The translations under genes were made by a program, and so were the position numbers. This document shows positions 1 to 11,000 of a stretch of DNA of 64,000 nt, one piece after another (the stretch's first letter is position 1; each line of letters starts with the position of its first letter). The notes under the pieces were generated by a model. That model was not told where the DNA came from. It saw only the letters and a program-made list of their open reading frames with translations, and did not search any database. The DNA is from Paenibacillus tepidiphilus (GTDB lineage Bacteria; Bacillota; Bacilli; Paenibacillales; Paenibacillaceae). Location: contig NZ_VWRQ01000003.1 in the NCBI RefSeq assembly GCF_008635795.1, positions 124,001-188,000 of the forward strand, read 5' to 3'.

Positions 1-191
1 GCCACACCTGCCAGCATCTTCTCGTCATTAATCTTGAAGGTATCGTAGGTGGAATCATACCAGCCTGTCTCGGCTGCGCCCGACCACGTCTGCGGATCGG
101 CCTTGGCGATGATTCCCCCGGCAACACCAGCAATGGCAATGACGGCCAGCGCGATTAAATATCCTATTAAAGCCTTCCGCTTTGAAGCCAT
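1..191 (-). CDS. Secreted GLUG-like protein, N-terminal part (cut by window edge)
   Basis: The first 63 codons are visible; the gene runs off the left edge. An ATG at 191 follows a GGGGTGG Shine-Dalgarno about 7 bases upstream. The protein begins MASKRKALIGYL and continues with an Ala/Ile/Gly-rich hydrophobic segment (residues 7-30), a signal peptide or anchor. A segment with TGWYD, then FKIND and MLAGVA, follows. The W-Y-x(n)-F-x-I-x(5)-L-A-G pattern resembles the start of GLUG-type repeats in bacterial surface proteins. It lies 83 bases downstream of the SLH protein gene on the same strand and probably belongs to the same surface-protein operon. Function is inferred; the domain call needs the missing C-terminal part. 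Confidence 0.6.
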   Translation of the reverse strand, partial: MASKRKALIGYLIALAVIAIAGVAGGIIAKADPQTWSGAAETGWYDSTYDTFKINDEKMLAGV

Positions 192-232
192 GATGACACC
201 ACCCCAGGAAATTTGTGAAGCTCAGAGAAGTT

Positions 233-266
233 GCCCGCAGCACCAGTGATGAAGCGCGCTGCGGGC
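233..266 (-). other. Intercistronic hairpin in the surface-protein operon
   Basis: Perfect 9 bp arms GCCCGCAGC (233-241) and GCTGCGGGC (258-266) lie between the stop of the 2,574 aa protein and the next gene. There is no T-tract on either strand, so an RNA processing or stability hairpin, or partial attenuation, is more likely than a full terminator. Confidence 0.4.
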
Positions 267-274
267 ATCCTCTG

Positions 275-3200
275 CTATTGATTGTCGGTAATCAGCTGTT
301 CCAGACGGATGGCAATCGCTGCTGCCTGTACCCGCGTCAGCTGTGCGGCTGGATTCACCTTGCCGCCTTCGCCGAGAATAATTCCGTTCTTGATGCTGGC
401 TGCAACTGCTTTGCGTGCCCAAGCCGGAATTTGCGCCCCGTCAGCAAAGCCCGCGAGGATGTTATCCGCTTCGGCATCGCTCAGCTCGGAGCCTGCGCTG
501 ACCTGGGCCAGCAATCTGCCGAGCATGGTCATCGCTTCGATCCGCGTCAATGCCGCTTGCGGTGCATAGCGGCCGCCTTCCAGTCCGGTAACAATGCCCA
601 GACCGGAAGCGATAGACACGCTGCGGTTATACCAGCTGGTACCCGCCACATCCGTAAAGCCGGATGCCGGAGCATTTGTGTTCATCAAACCTGCTGCACG
701 GAGAAGGATCGTCGGATACTCGGCCCGTGTAACCTGGCCGGCCGGATCAAAGCGACCGTCTGCCTTGCCAAGTACAAACAGCTTGGCCGATGCCGCTGCG
801 ATCACTTCCCGGCCCCAGCCCGCAGGCATATCCTTGAAGCTCTTGTCATTATGGATGAAGTAAAGTGCGCCTGCTCCGGTCAGCTGCACATCGACGGCCT
901 TGCCGGAAGCGTCCAGCTTCCAAGGCACCGTAGTCCAATGTCCGGCTTCATCCTTCAGCACCACCGCTGTAAGCTGATTCGCTGCAATTGGTGAAGGAAT
1001 ACTTGCCTTCAGCTTAAGCGCAGGTGTCCAGCTGCCTTTCGGCAGATTACCGGAGATGGTGAGGCCTGCTCCGGATGCCAGAGCGGTAAAGCCTTGCTGC
1101 GTAGCAATCTGCTGAATGGCTTCTTGATCGGCGCTGCTGTTCAGTCCGATATGGAGCTGCAGCTCCCCGTTTACGCCGGACAGGTTCGCCGCAGTGAGCA
1201 CCAGCGTTCCCATCGGCAATTCGAGCTTGATCTGTTTCTTGGCAGCCTGCAGTTGTTTAATCACTGCTGCGTCTACACGGATGCTGAAGCCTTCAGCAGC
1301 GGTATCCGCAGATTGAATCACCATGTCGCTGCCGCCTGCGGATTGTTCATCCGTAATATGCAGAACCGCAGTGCGGCCATTCCACTGTGCCTCTACGGCT
1401 TGCCCGTTAACAGTGACCGCTGCGGCTTGTCCCGGCTCTTCGGTCGGTGCCGGCAATGCGCCGCCACCGCCGCCGCCAAAGCCGCCTCCGCTGCTTGAGC
1501 CGCTCCAGATGCTTGCAGCCGCCTGGCCGGCACCCGTGGCCAGCTTGTCTGTCGATGTACGCTTGGCGATAACTACTGTTGAGCCGGCAGCTGCACTAAT
1601 AATGCCGTCCAGCGGCAGCAGCTCCCAAGTGCTCAGATCTTCCTTGAAGGCCGGAAGCTTGACTTCCGAGGTGAACACTTTGTATGCCAGCTGTTGTCCG
1701 GTCATATCGCCTGTCTCCGTTATCGTTAAGCGGGTATGCTGATAATCCGATGTGATAGGCGACGCGGTCACTTTCAGCGTTCCCAGCACCGTCGGCTCAG
1801 GAACCTCAACCGTTGCAACGGTCATTCCTTCGAGTGTCACTTCTTCCGACAATTTATACTCTGCCTGAATCAGGCTCGCTCCAACAGAAAGGGCTGAAAG
1901 CTTGCCCGCCCCCGTCAACGCCACCGCATCCTCGCCAGCGGCCACTGTATAAGTGATCTTGGCGAGCTGTTCTGCAGTCAACGCTTCTTCCTTGAATTTC
2001 GTCTTGCCGTTCTCATCCTTGCCGTCCGCATACTTGAAGTAAGCTGTCACGTTGCCGCTCTCGCCCGGTTCAAGCACGTCCGGTCCTTTCACAATCAGCG
2101 CCACCGGAGCCTTAAAGCCGTTGTTGGTGATATTCACCACGGCGCTGTTCTCATTGCCGGCTTCATCCGCAGCCATAAGGGTCAAGGCAACGGTGGAATC
2201 ACCGGATTTGACGGCTACTGTTCCGCTGAACGCGCCGTTATCCTGCACCTCTATCGGTGCCGATACGGTCTTGCCGTCTACCGTATATTGCGCAGTAAGC
2301 AGTGTTCCGGCTGTTGTCGTTCCGGCAACCTGGATCAGCTCCTGCCCGCCAGTCAGCGCCGTTCTGTCTCCCGTTACCGGAGAGTCAATGTACAGCACTG
2401 GAGCAATGGTGTCGACGGTCAGATACAGCATCGTTACCGAGACATCCTTGGTCTTCATGTTTCTGGCTTTCAGCTCGATGGCAAACGGTCCGTCGGTCTG
2501 GAACTGGTCCAGCTTCAGGGTTCCTTTGCTGCCGCCGGCCGTCTGATTCGCAAGCGCCACTTTGCCGATGGATTCCTCGGCATAGAAGGCTTCTACAGTG
2601 ACATCCTTCTGATTGGAAGTAATCGTCAGCGTCTGCTCCGTCTGGTTGGTCAACAGGTTAATGTAATTGCCTGTATCCTCCACCTTGCCGGAGGAGCTCA
2701 CCGTCAGCTTCGGCTTGCTGATCGCCGGAAGCAGTGTCTTCGGACTGCTTGCAGCTTCTGCATAATGATAATTCTGATTCTTGTCGTCCTGTTCAGTAGG
2801 AACCGTTGCGGCGGAAACACCGATGGTATACTCACGGTTCACTTCAAGGCCGGTGTACTTAATCTTCTGGACATCTACGACAGTGCCTTCAAGGCTGTCT
2901 GTATTCACCTCATCCGAGGTGGACAGTGCTTTCCAGCCACCGATCAGAATGCCCTCATACTTGCCGCTGCCTGCATTCCAGTAAGGCTGCAGTTCTTCTG
3001 CGGTATACAGAATCTCGCCAAACGGAGCGTATTCTTCCATTCCGCTAGCTGTGGCTACCTTGGCATCGATCACATAGCTGTGCTCGTAAGCCTCATGTCC
3101 GGCTTTCTCCGCGCCAGGCTTGAACGAAAGGGCGAACAGCCCGTTGCCGGCCGGCTCTACTTCTACATTGCTGACCTCTTGCGGCGCAAGCGGGTCAACT

Positions 3201-6200
3201 ATTTCAAATTTCTGCGGTGAAGTCTTCGTTCCGAAGGTCGCGCTGGATTTCAGCTCTGCACGCAGATAATAATTGCCCTGGCGCAGCAGTCCGCGGATAT
3301 CCTCCGGATTGTTCATCAGCATTACATTGGTTACGTCAATAACCGTGCTGCCGCTGGTCACACCGCTGCTAACCGTACCATTCTGATTAACCGGTACGTC
3401 TTTGGCGATCAGGAGACCCGGATCTCCCGGCTCCAATACTTCCTTGCCGTCGATTACCGTTGTCTTGGCGGTAACTGCATCTTCAGCCAGATACAGGTTG
3501 ACGGTATCGCCTTCCTGAGCGTTCGATACTTTCCAGGAAGCGTTGAACTTGTTCACATTCACGCTGTCCTTGGCCAGATTGACTTCCTTTAGTTCAGGCA
3601 GCGTCGGAATGTTCAGCAGCTTCGTCTCTACCGCCGATTCCGCCGTCAGCTTCCAGGTACCGCCCTTCGCGGCTTGAGCCTCCGGAATAATAACGTAAGC
3701 TCTGCGGATATCGACTTCGTCGTTCAGCTTATCCTTATCCGGTGAAACATAGCTTGCCGGAACGTATTGGGTAAAAGCATTGGCCGTCGGATCGGTATTC
3801 GTGTTATCGAACTTGATCGGATACGCCTTGCCCGCTGCATCCTGCAGCGTGAATTTCGGCATGTCCTTGCTGTCATACTGTACTTCAATAATGGCATTGC
3901 CGGTGGTCGTGCCCATAGGAATCTCATGGATGCGGCCGCCGTTCTTCACAGTAATGCCGCCGGTGCCGACATTCATGGAGCCGTTCTCCACATACTTCAC
4001 ACCTTCGGCAACTTCGCGGTAGATGATATCCTGGTTCTCTTCCTCGGTTACAACCCGGGATGTCGCCAGAGTCTCCACGCCTTCACCGATGACCATGAGG
4101 GTTGGCCCCCGCTCCGGATCATCGACGACGAGGTGAATCATGCCTTCCGGCAGATCGTCGGCCGATGTGCCGAACTCAATGCCACCGTTCCAGTAATAGG
4201 TAATGCCAAGGGAAATCAGCAATACGCTGATGCTGCCCCATACCTTGTCGTTGTTGACACCGAAGAATACACTGGACAGCGGCATCCCTCCGACAATGGG
4301 CACATCGTTCGGAATTTGTACTTTCGAGCCGATGTAGCCTTCGAAATCGGTCCGGTTCTTCTCCAGATTTTGCCCGACGAAGATACCCGCTTTACCGACA
4401 ACAATGTCCCAGCCGCCGATATCAACCTCTGTCGCGACTCTTACGAACCAAGGCGTTACCCACTGGGTCTCCAGCAGTGCCTGGGTAAGCATCGGCAGGC
4501 GGTCATCTTCTTCAGCGTCTGCATCGGCGGAGAAGTCAAGCTTGCCTTCCACCTTCAGACCGGTCCGTTTCACCGTTAGATCCACATCGCCGAAGAAATA
4601 GGCCGGAGCAATACCGAAACGCATGCCCACACCTGCTTCAATGGTCAACGGGAACGGATCTTCATCCGTACCGCCGGCAATCGTGTCGGCGAGCTCGCGC
4701 ACTGCGCCGCGGACTGCAGTTAAATAAGTAGCACCTGTTACCAGAATGCCGGGAGAAGGAAGCTCGGCGCCAAAGCCGATGACATCCGGCAGGATGCGGC
4801 CGTCGGCCACTTTTTTCAGTGAGAATTCGATCTCCACACCAAGCATGTTCTTCAGTTGGGCTCCGAATGCCAGGCCATATTCATTGCCTTCACCTGAGCC
4901 CTGTACCACGTGATTAATGGTAATCTCGCCGCTTGGAGCGTCAGGACCTTCATCGTCCGATTTGTCTTCCTCCGGTCCGAACAGGCCCATGTCCTCGTTC
5001 AGATCAAAGCCGAGCGATGCTTCCACACCATAGAAGCCTTTATTATTAAAGATAACGTTCTGAATTTCAGCTGTTACTACCTTCAGCGACAGCGAGCCGC
5101 CAAAGGAAATTCCGCCTTCTCTGAGAATAAAATCATTGAAAGAGAAGCCAAAGCCGTCAATCGCAAAGCTGGGTGCACCAAACAGTGACTGCTTGTTAAA
5201 GTACACGTCCTCGATCATAACCTGGCGCAGCGGATTAAGCCGGTCGCCGACGCCGCCGATGGCCCACTTCAGACTGCCGTTCAGGCTATCGTCTTCCGGG
5301 TTGTCGTTAGGCTCTTGTTCTTCGTCTTCCTCTTCTTCCTCATCCTCCGGCGTCTCCGCCTTCGGAATGTTAAAGTTCTCGTCTCCAAGCGACTTGGCGA
5401 AGCCGTTGAAGAAATCCAGCGTCCATTCGCCTTTATGGAAGACAAAACCGCTGCTGGCTACGCTGAGCGTGCCGTCGCCCTTCACGAACAAGGTGTCCAG
5501 GAACGGCATATTGTCCGGAACCTTTGTGTTGAAGATTTCCAGCTTACCGCGGACAAAAGCCAAATCCTTGCCTGTATAGGCTACGGCGTCGTTAATGATG
5601 GCGGGTTCGGTCTTCGTATCAACGATGACCTGCTCATCCGCACCGCTGCCGACCTGTTTGATCATCCCGCGGACGGTGACCAAAATCTCGCGTTCATAGT
5701 CGGCATCCTCATCTTCGACTTCTTCCTGGAAGGCTTCGAAGTCTTCTTCGGACTCAAACAGCATGTAGTTATAGATCGGAGTCTCCTCCAGCGCTTCATC
5801 ATCCATGAACTCGCTGAGCTCGAAATCCGGATCGACCGCTTTGCTGGCCATGCCGAACAACGCTTTAGTCTTCTTATACTCCGTCACTGCGCTCCACAGG
5901 AACGCTCCGTCTTCAAAGGGCTCGCCCGGATACAGTGAATTCAGCTGCTCCAGCAGGTCTCCGCTGACTGATGTTCCGTTCGCCACGCCGCTGACGTCCA
6001 CAAGCTCCTTGTAAATGACCATAATTCCGGCTTCACGGATCCGCGATTCGTCGTTGTCCGTAACGAGGAAGGTCTGCGGTGTCGACAGATCGTACATCGC
6101 CGCCACTTCTTCATCGCCGCCGGCGTCGCCTTTATAATCGATCTCCACCTGATATTCGCCAAGCGGCAGTTCAGGACCCAGATCGGCTTCAATGACATTG

Positions 6201-7999
6201 CCGCCTTCGTCAACCAGGTCACCGCCGCTGTACGTAATCCGCATAGCGCCGGAGAACCCGTCATCGGTAGGCTGCATTACTATGCCATCCTGCACGTTAA
6301 CCTTGTACCGGCTGCCGTCGGCCACATTTTTGAAATATAAATCGAAGTTCGGCTGCGTAGTCTCATTGCCCGTATTGTATGCTTCAAGATTGGACAGGTT
6401 GACCGTCACATACTTCACATCGGTGCTGTACAGCTCTTCCGGCGCCAGCGAATATGAATACGTCGGTGTCGCTTCGCCGATTGGCGGCAGCAGGATGAAG
6501 TTGGATTTGTTCGATTCATACTGCGCCTTGATGCCTTCGTCCTCAACGCCCTGAACCTTGCTTTGCGTTTCCGGACTGCGGGCTGAAATCATATACTGTC
6601 TCGTAGTCGGCCACGGTCTGCCCTTGGCTTGCACCCGGAAGGTAGCAGTAATGGCGTCACCCGCTTTGTACTTCGGCTGAATACCCTGAGCCGCTTCCTC
6701 CGGCGTCGCCGCCTTTTTGAATTCAAGCATTTTGCTGCGTGTGTTCTCCAGCACAGGGTTTCCGTTCGCATCGAGCACGTCGTTGCCCTTCTCATCCTGC
6801 TTGACGAAGCTGAGCCCGCTTTCCAGCGTCATCTCCACTTCAATCTTGGAGTGCTCCATATTGTAAGCCTGGAGATTCTCGATTTCGGCGGTGATATTGA
6901 ACACGCCATTGTCCACATATTTCTCCGGTACCGTCTCGCCGGGAGCAAGCTCGGTAGCAAGCTGCTGCACCGTATCGAGATAGCGGATGGAGAACACCTT
7001 GTCCGGAGCGACGATCTCGCCGAGGCCGTATACGGTCTCGAAGCTCTGGAAGCCGCCTGCGGCAATATTCTCCGGATTCCAGTAGAAGGCCACTGCGGAG
7101 TCAGCCGTCCCGTAATCATTGGTGTTCCGCGTAAAATCCAGGTTCGGATGCACGGTATAGTCCCACTTGGTGTTCGCGAGACCGTTCCAGTGTCCGACAA
7201 TCATCTCATCCACGATGTTGATGTTCTGTTCTGCAAAGTTGTTGAAGCCGTAAGCCACCACATTCGTGGCCAGCGGATTGGTCAAATCCAGCTTGTCGCG
7301 CATAACCCAGTATGCCGGGATTTTAAAATAATTGCGGTCCTCTTCCGGAATGGAAGCATTGTCCTCCGGGTTGTGCACCAGCTTCCGCTCCACCTGCAGC
7401 GGGGATTTGTAGCCCGTGCCGATCTGGAACTGCGGGCCGTCGTTGCCGCCGACCATCGTATCCAGCAGAATACGGCTGCCGACCATGACCTGCGCCCCGC
7501 TCTTGTTGTTCACTTCATAGCGGATATTGACGTTGCCTGAATTGGCCGCGTCCTTACTGTCGGTGTAGAGCATCAGAATCTGCTTGATCTCTACGCCCTT
7601 GATCTTCCATACCATTTCGAGCTGCTGCGTGCCATCCGCATTAGTTACAACCTTCGGTGCGGTTGTCTCGGAATAATGGCTGCTGTCGAATTTGTAGCTA
7701 TTGCCGTAAATATAGTCTGTTCCGTCGATCCGGAACGTTGTAAACGATGTTTCCGGGTCGTCGCCCTGGAACAGCAGGTTAACATTGTCGTCATTCTTGC
7801 GGATCGGCTGGCCGTCTACGGTACGAATACCGTAGCGGCCAGTCTTGTTGTCCACTGTTACCTTGATGAATTCATTCTGTATGGTCGTCGTATCCGGAGC
7901 CGTAATGGCTTCCGCCAAGGCATGCACACTCTCGGAGGTGGACAAAAACACCATAATCAATGTGAGCATCAACGCCGTTGCGCGTTTGAGCAGCTTCAC
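275..7999 (-). CDS. Giant S-layer-homology surface protein (2,574 aa)
   Basis: Cell-surface protein held to the wall by SLH domains, which in this group bind pyruvylated secondary wall polymer. The GTG start at 7999 follows AGGGGG at 7-8 bases. Residues 1-30 form a signal peptide (KLLKRATALMLTLIMVFL). The long middle part is beta-rich with Ig-like/Big2-like and fibronectin-like stretches, plus a very acidic run near 5280-5350 (EDEEEEEDEEQ). A Gly-rich linker (GGGFGGGGGG) separates the ectodomain from three C-terminal SLH repeats in the last ~185 residues: FKDMPAGWGREVIAAA..., FTDVAGTSWYNRSV... and FADGAQIPAWARKAV..., each with a TRxE/TRVQ-type core. It lies 30 bases downstream of the 1,853 aa secreted protein gene, so the two are cotranscribed and may form one surface assembly. 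Ligand or adhesive role is not deducible. The start is supported by the RBS and signal peptide. Confidence 0.88.
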   Translation of the reverse strand: MKLLKRATALMLTLIMVFLSTSESVHALAEAITAPDTTTIQNEFIKVTVDNKTGRYGIRTVDGQPIRKNDDNVNLLFQGDDPETSFTTFRIDGTDYIYGNSYKFDSSHYSETTAPKVVTNADGTQQLEMVWKIKGVEIKQILMLYTDSKDAANSGNVNIRYEVNNKSGAQVMVGSRILLDTMVGGNDGPQFQIGTGYKSPLQVERKLVHNPEDNASIPEEDRNYFKIPAYWVMRDKLDLTNPLATNVVAYGFNNFAEQNINIVDEMIVGHWNGLANTKWDYTVHPNLDFTRNTNDYGTADSAVAFYWNPENIAAGGFQSFETVYGLGEIVAPDKVFSIRYLDTVQQLATELAPGETVPEKYVDNGVFNITAEIENLQAYNMEHSKIEVEMTLESGLSFVKQDEKGNDVLDANGNPVLENTRSKMLEFKKAATPEEAAQGIQPKYKAGDAITATFRVQAKGRPWPTTRQYMISARSPETQSKVQGVEDEGIKAQYESNKSNFILLPPIGEATPTYSYSLAPEELYSTDVKYVTVNLSNLEAYNTGNETTQPNFDLYFKNVADGSRYKVNVQDGIVMQPTDDGFSGAMRITYSGGDLVDEGGNVIEADLGPELPLGEYQVEIDYKGDAGGDEEVAAMYDLSTPQTFLVTDNDESRIREAGIMVIYKELVDVSGVANGTSVSGDLLEQLNSLYPGEPFEDGAFLWSAVTEYKKTKALFGMASKAVDPDFELSEFMDDEALEETPIYNYMLFESEEDFEAFQEEVEDEDADYEREILVTVRGMIKQVGSGADEQVIVDTKTEPAIINDAVAYTGKDLAFVRGKLEIFNTKVPDNMPFLDTLFVKGDGTLSVASSGFVFHKGEWTLDFFNGFAKSLGDENFNIPKAETPEDEEEEEDEEQEPNDNPEDDSLNGSLKWAIGGVGDRLNPLRQVMIEDVYFNKQSLFGAPSFAIDGFGFSFNDFILREGGISFGGSLSLKVVTAEIQNVIFNNKGFYGVEASLGFDLNEDMGLFGPEEDKSDDEGPDAPSGEITINHVVQGSGEGNEYGLAFGAQLKNMLGVEIEFSLKKVADGRILPDVIGFGAELPSPGILVTGATYLTAVRGAVRELADTIAGGTDEDPFPLTIEAGVGMRFGIAPAYFFGDVDLTVKRTGLKVEGKLDFSADADAEEDDRLPMLTQALLETQWVTPWFVRVATEVDIGGWDIVVGKAGIFVGQNLEKNRTDFEGYIGSKVQIPNDVPIVGGMPLSSVFFGVNNDKVWGSISVLLISLGITYYWNGGIEFGTSADDLPEGMIHLVVDDPERGPTLMVIGEGVETLATSRVVTEEENQDIIYREVAEGVKYVENGSMNVGTGGITVKNGGRIHEIPMGTTTGNAIIEVQYDSKDMPKFTLQDAAGKAYPIKFDNTNTDPTANAFTQYVPASYVSPDKDKLNDEVDIRRAYVIIPEAQAAKGGTWKLTAESAVETKLLNIPTLPELKEVNLAKDSVNVNKFNASWKVSNAQEGDTVNLYLAEDAVTAKTTVIDGKEVLEPGDPGLLIAKDVPVNQNGTVSSGVTSGSTVIDVTNVMLMNNPEDIRGLLRQGNYYLRAELKSSATFGTKTSPQKFEIVDPLAPQEVSNVEVEPAGNGLFALSFKPGAEKAGHEAYEHSYVIDAKVATASGMEEYAPFGEILYTAEELQPYWNAGSGKYEGILIGGWKALSTSDEVNTDSLEGTVVDVQKIKYTGLEVNREYTIGVSAATVPTEQDDKNQNYHYAEAASSPKTLLPAISKPKLTVSSSGKVEDTGNYINLLTNQTEQTLTITSNQKDVTVEAFYAEESIGKVALANQTAGGSKGTLKLDQFQTDGPFAIELKARNMKTKDVSVTMLYLTVDTIAPVLYIDSPVTGDRTALTGGQELIQVAGTTTAGTLLTAQYTVDGKTVSAPIEVQDNGAFSGTVAVKSGDSTVALTLMAADEAGNENSAVVNITNNGFKAPVALIVKGPDVLEPGESGNVTAYFKYADGKDENGKTKFKEEALTAEQLAKITYTVAAGEDAVALTGAGKLSALSVGASLIQAEYKLSEEVTLEGMTVATVEVPEPTVLGTLKVTASPITSDYQHTRLTITETGDMTGQQLAYKVFTSEVKLPAFKEDLSTWELLPLDGIISAAAGSTVVIAKRTSTDKLATGAGQAAASIWSGSSSGGGFGGGGGGALPAPTEEPGQAAAVTVNGQAVEAQWNGRTAVLHITDEQSAGGSDMVIQSADTAAEGFSIRVDAAVIKQLQAAKKQIKLELPMGTLVLTAANLSGVNGELQLHIGLNSSADQEAIQQIATQQGFTALASGAGLTISGNLPKGSWTPALKLKASIPSPIAANQLTAVVLKDEAGHWTTVPWKLDASGKAVDVQLTGAGALYFIHNDKSFKDMPAGWGREVIAAASAKLFVLGKADGRFDPAGQVTRAEYPTILLRAAGLMNTNAPASGFTDVAGTSWYNRSVSIASGLGIVTGLEGGRYAPQAALTRIEAMTMLGRLLAQVSAGSELSDAEADNILAGFADGAQIPAWARKAVAASIKNGIILGEGGKVNPAAQLTRVQAAAIAIRLEQLITDNQ

Positions 8000-8029
8000 C
8001 GTGAGTTCCCCCTGTTCATTTCATTCTCT

Positions 8030-11000
8030 CTATTTCACGTTGCCGACAAAGAATGTGGCAAATTCACGGTCCCGCTCCTGGGTCCGGACGATAATCGTAT
8101 ACCAGCCCGTTTTCGGGAAGGTAACCTTGAACTGGCTGCTCACCAATTGGTCATAGGTCAGCTTCTGCTGCAGCACCTTCATTTGACCTTCACGGTACAA
8201 ACCGGAGTAATACAGAATGTCAAACGTACCGGCCTGGTTCACTTTCTCCGTTCCGCCTACGTTCATCACGTTATAGCCGGATACTTTGAAGGTGAGGGTG
8301 TTCGTATTGAACAATGCCGTTTCACCGGACGAAGCCGAGATCAGCGTGTCATCGCCGAAGATCAGCAGTCCGCCGTCCTTGACCACAATGACATCCTGGT
8401 AGGCCACGGTTTCGTTGCCCACCTGGTCCACCGCCTTGTAAGTTACCTTCTGGCGTCCCAGCTTGGTCAAGTCCAGACCTTCGATTGATACCTTGATATT
8501 GGCTGATTTCGAAACATTGTCCGTTGCTGTATAACCGCCCAGATCCGTTGTAAATTTGAAGTCCTTCTTGTTCTGCACAATGCCCACGGCCGTCTTGTTC
8601 AGCGTCAGCTCGGGCGCGGTATTGTCAATGCCGGAAATCGTCACCGGCACCTTGTTCACATTGCCCAGCAGGTCTGAGATCGTCATCACGGTCGAACCGC
8701 TGTTCTCAAATACTCTGGAGTAGCTGAAGGTTCCGTCTGCTTTGCTGACCTGGTTCGTATAGCCCAAACCGCCCTCAATCGGTTTTGCGCCGGAGAACAG
8801 CTTGTTCGGCGATGCAATTTTGCCGCTGATGGTTGCTTGAACTTTGCCTCTGGCGTATTTCTTGCCGTCAATTGTCACAATCTTATCCGCTGCGACTTCT
8901 TTGCCGTCCGCATCCACGAAGGTGTAGACGATATCTTCCGGCTGCGCCGCAGCGGTGACAATGTTGCCAACCTTCTCTTTGACTACGGTTGTATTGCCAA
9001 ATTTATCGGCAACCGTAAATGATGCTGTGCCATTTTCGGTCAGCGTTACGGTCTGGCTTCCGCTCACCGGTATGATTTCCTTGGCAGACCCGTCTGCCTT
9101 CTCTACAGTAAGCGTCACTCCGGTCGAGAACAGCACATTGCCGCCGCCGTCCGTGATCGTACCAAATGACTTGTTGTCTTTACCGTAGTTGTAAGTCCGA
9201 ACTACCTTAACTGCCGGAGCTTCCTTATCAATGTTGTTGACGGTTGCCGTAACGGAACCCGGGTTCCCGGCCGCATCCTTGAACTCGAACGTAAAGCTGC
9301 CGTTCTCCTTGAAGGTATAGGCGTTCTTGCCGCCATTGTTCGTAATGACGACAGGCTCCGAAGTCTTCTGAAGATAAGCTGTCACATTGCCGTTGGTGAA
9401 TGCCGCATTGGAGTATTCCACGGTTCCTTGCGGTACTGTGTTGTCGATGTTCTTCACCACAACGTACAGCGTATCGGTACGGTTCTTGTTCGCCTGATCC
9501 GTCAGATCGAAGCTGTAGAAGCCGTTCTCCTTCACATTGAACCGGTTGCCGGTCCGGGACGGTACGGCCGGATTGATCTTCGACGGCTGTACACGGATTC
9601 CCGCAGGTAGTGTGAAGTCGATATCTGCGCCGGCCGCTGCCGTTACCGGTCCGCTAGTTCCTTGTGTTGCCAGCGCGTACACCGGCTGGTCTTCCAGCGC
9701 CTCAGCGCTGAATTCAAGCTTCGCTGCTTCGCTGATCTTACCGCCCGGTGTGCGGTACTTCACCTGAACCTGCAGCAGGTTCGGATCGCCCGAAGGCACC
9801 TTTACCGCCACAAAGTTCGTATACGGACGCCAGTTCTGCCAGCTCACGCCGTTATCCGGCGATACGGAATACTCGTATCCCGATTTATCTTCCGTCTCCA
9901 GGCTCAGCTTCAGAATAGCGGTATAGCCGTCCTCTTCGTCGCCAGACAGGTACACGAGCGACGACTGCGCGTCTGCCGGAGGCGCATCCTTATCCGCAGA
10001 TGCTGACACCTTGAAGATGCCTGCCGTTGCGGTGATCCCGCTGTTCCCGGCGCCGTCTACAGCCTGAACATACAATCTGTAGTCGGCGATTTCGCCGGGC
10101 TTCAGCACTTTGCCGTCAATGGTCACTACTCCGCCTGCCGGCAGTGCCTGCCAGCCTCCGGAGGAAGCGGTCGGTGCATCCGCATCTGCTTTGACCCATT
10201 GGTAGTAGCTCTGAAGATTGTTCTTGCTGTAGAGCTCCGACACTGTGACCTTCGTATCCTGTTCCGCCAGCGGATAAGCCACTTCGTTGATGCTGAAGGT
10301 CACGCCAGGTGCTTCATTATCGAAATAATACGCCTTGGAATAGAAATATGTCTTGTCGCTGTGCTTCACGATCAGATGGATATACTGCGTGCCGCTGAAT
10401 GAAGCATCAGCAGGAATCACATAACTGTAGGTCGCTCCAGTTACGGTAACTGCCGCCGTCTTGGCTGCGTTATCCGCTACGGTCTCCGCTTCAGCGATTG
10501 GTTCCGCCGCAGCCTCCTGTGTCGGGGCTGTTTCAGGAGTTGCCGTTGCTGCCGGAGTTGTTGTAGCTTCCGGAATTATTGTAGCTTCCGGAGTCGCTTC
10601 GCCTTCCACTGGCGCTCCAGCATCGAGCGGCTGCAGTGAAGCTAGCTTGTTCTCCATGGCACCGGAGGACAGAAGCTTAAGAATCGCCACCGGGCCGACT
10701 TCGGCTGTAACTTCAGGCTCAACGCCTTCTTCCGGTGCCGGCAATGTGCCTTCCCCTTCAATACCATCCAGTGCGGCTGGCGCAGCGTCCTGCTGAACAG
10801 CTTCCAATGCGGTAAATGCTCCTTCCGCCGGACGCAGCGAGCTGCCGCTGACGGTATAACCGACATATTCCGGCTTTGTTCCGCCGATTTCAAAGCTCAC
10901 ATCATGACTCTGCACATACTCCGGATTGGCTTCCGGCGAGAATGTCGTCGGAATGCTCTCCTGCGAGCTGACTGCAAGCGGCTCGGACATCGGCGTCTTC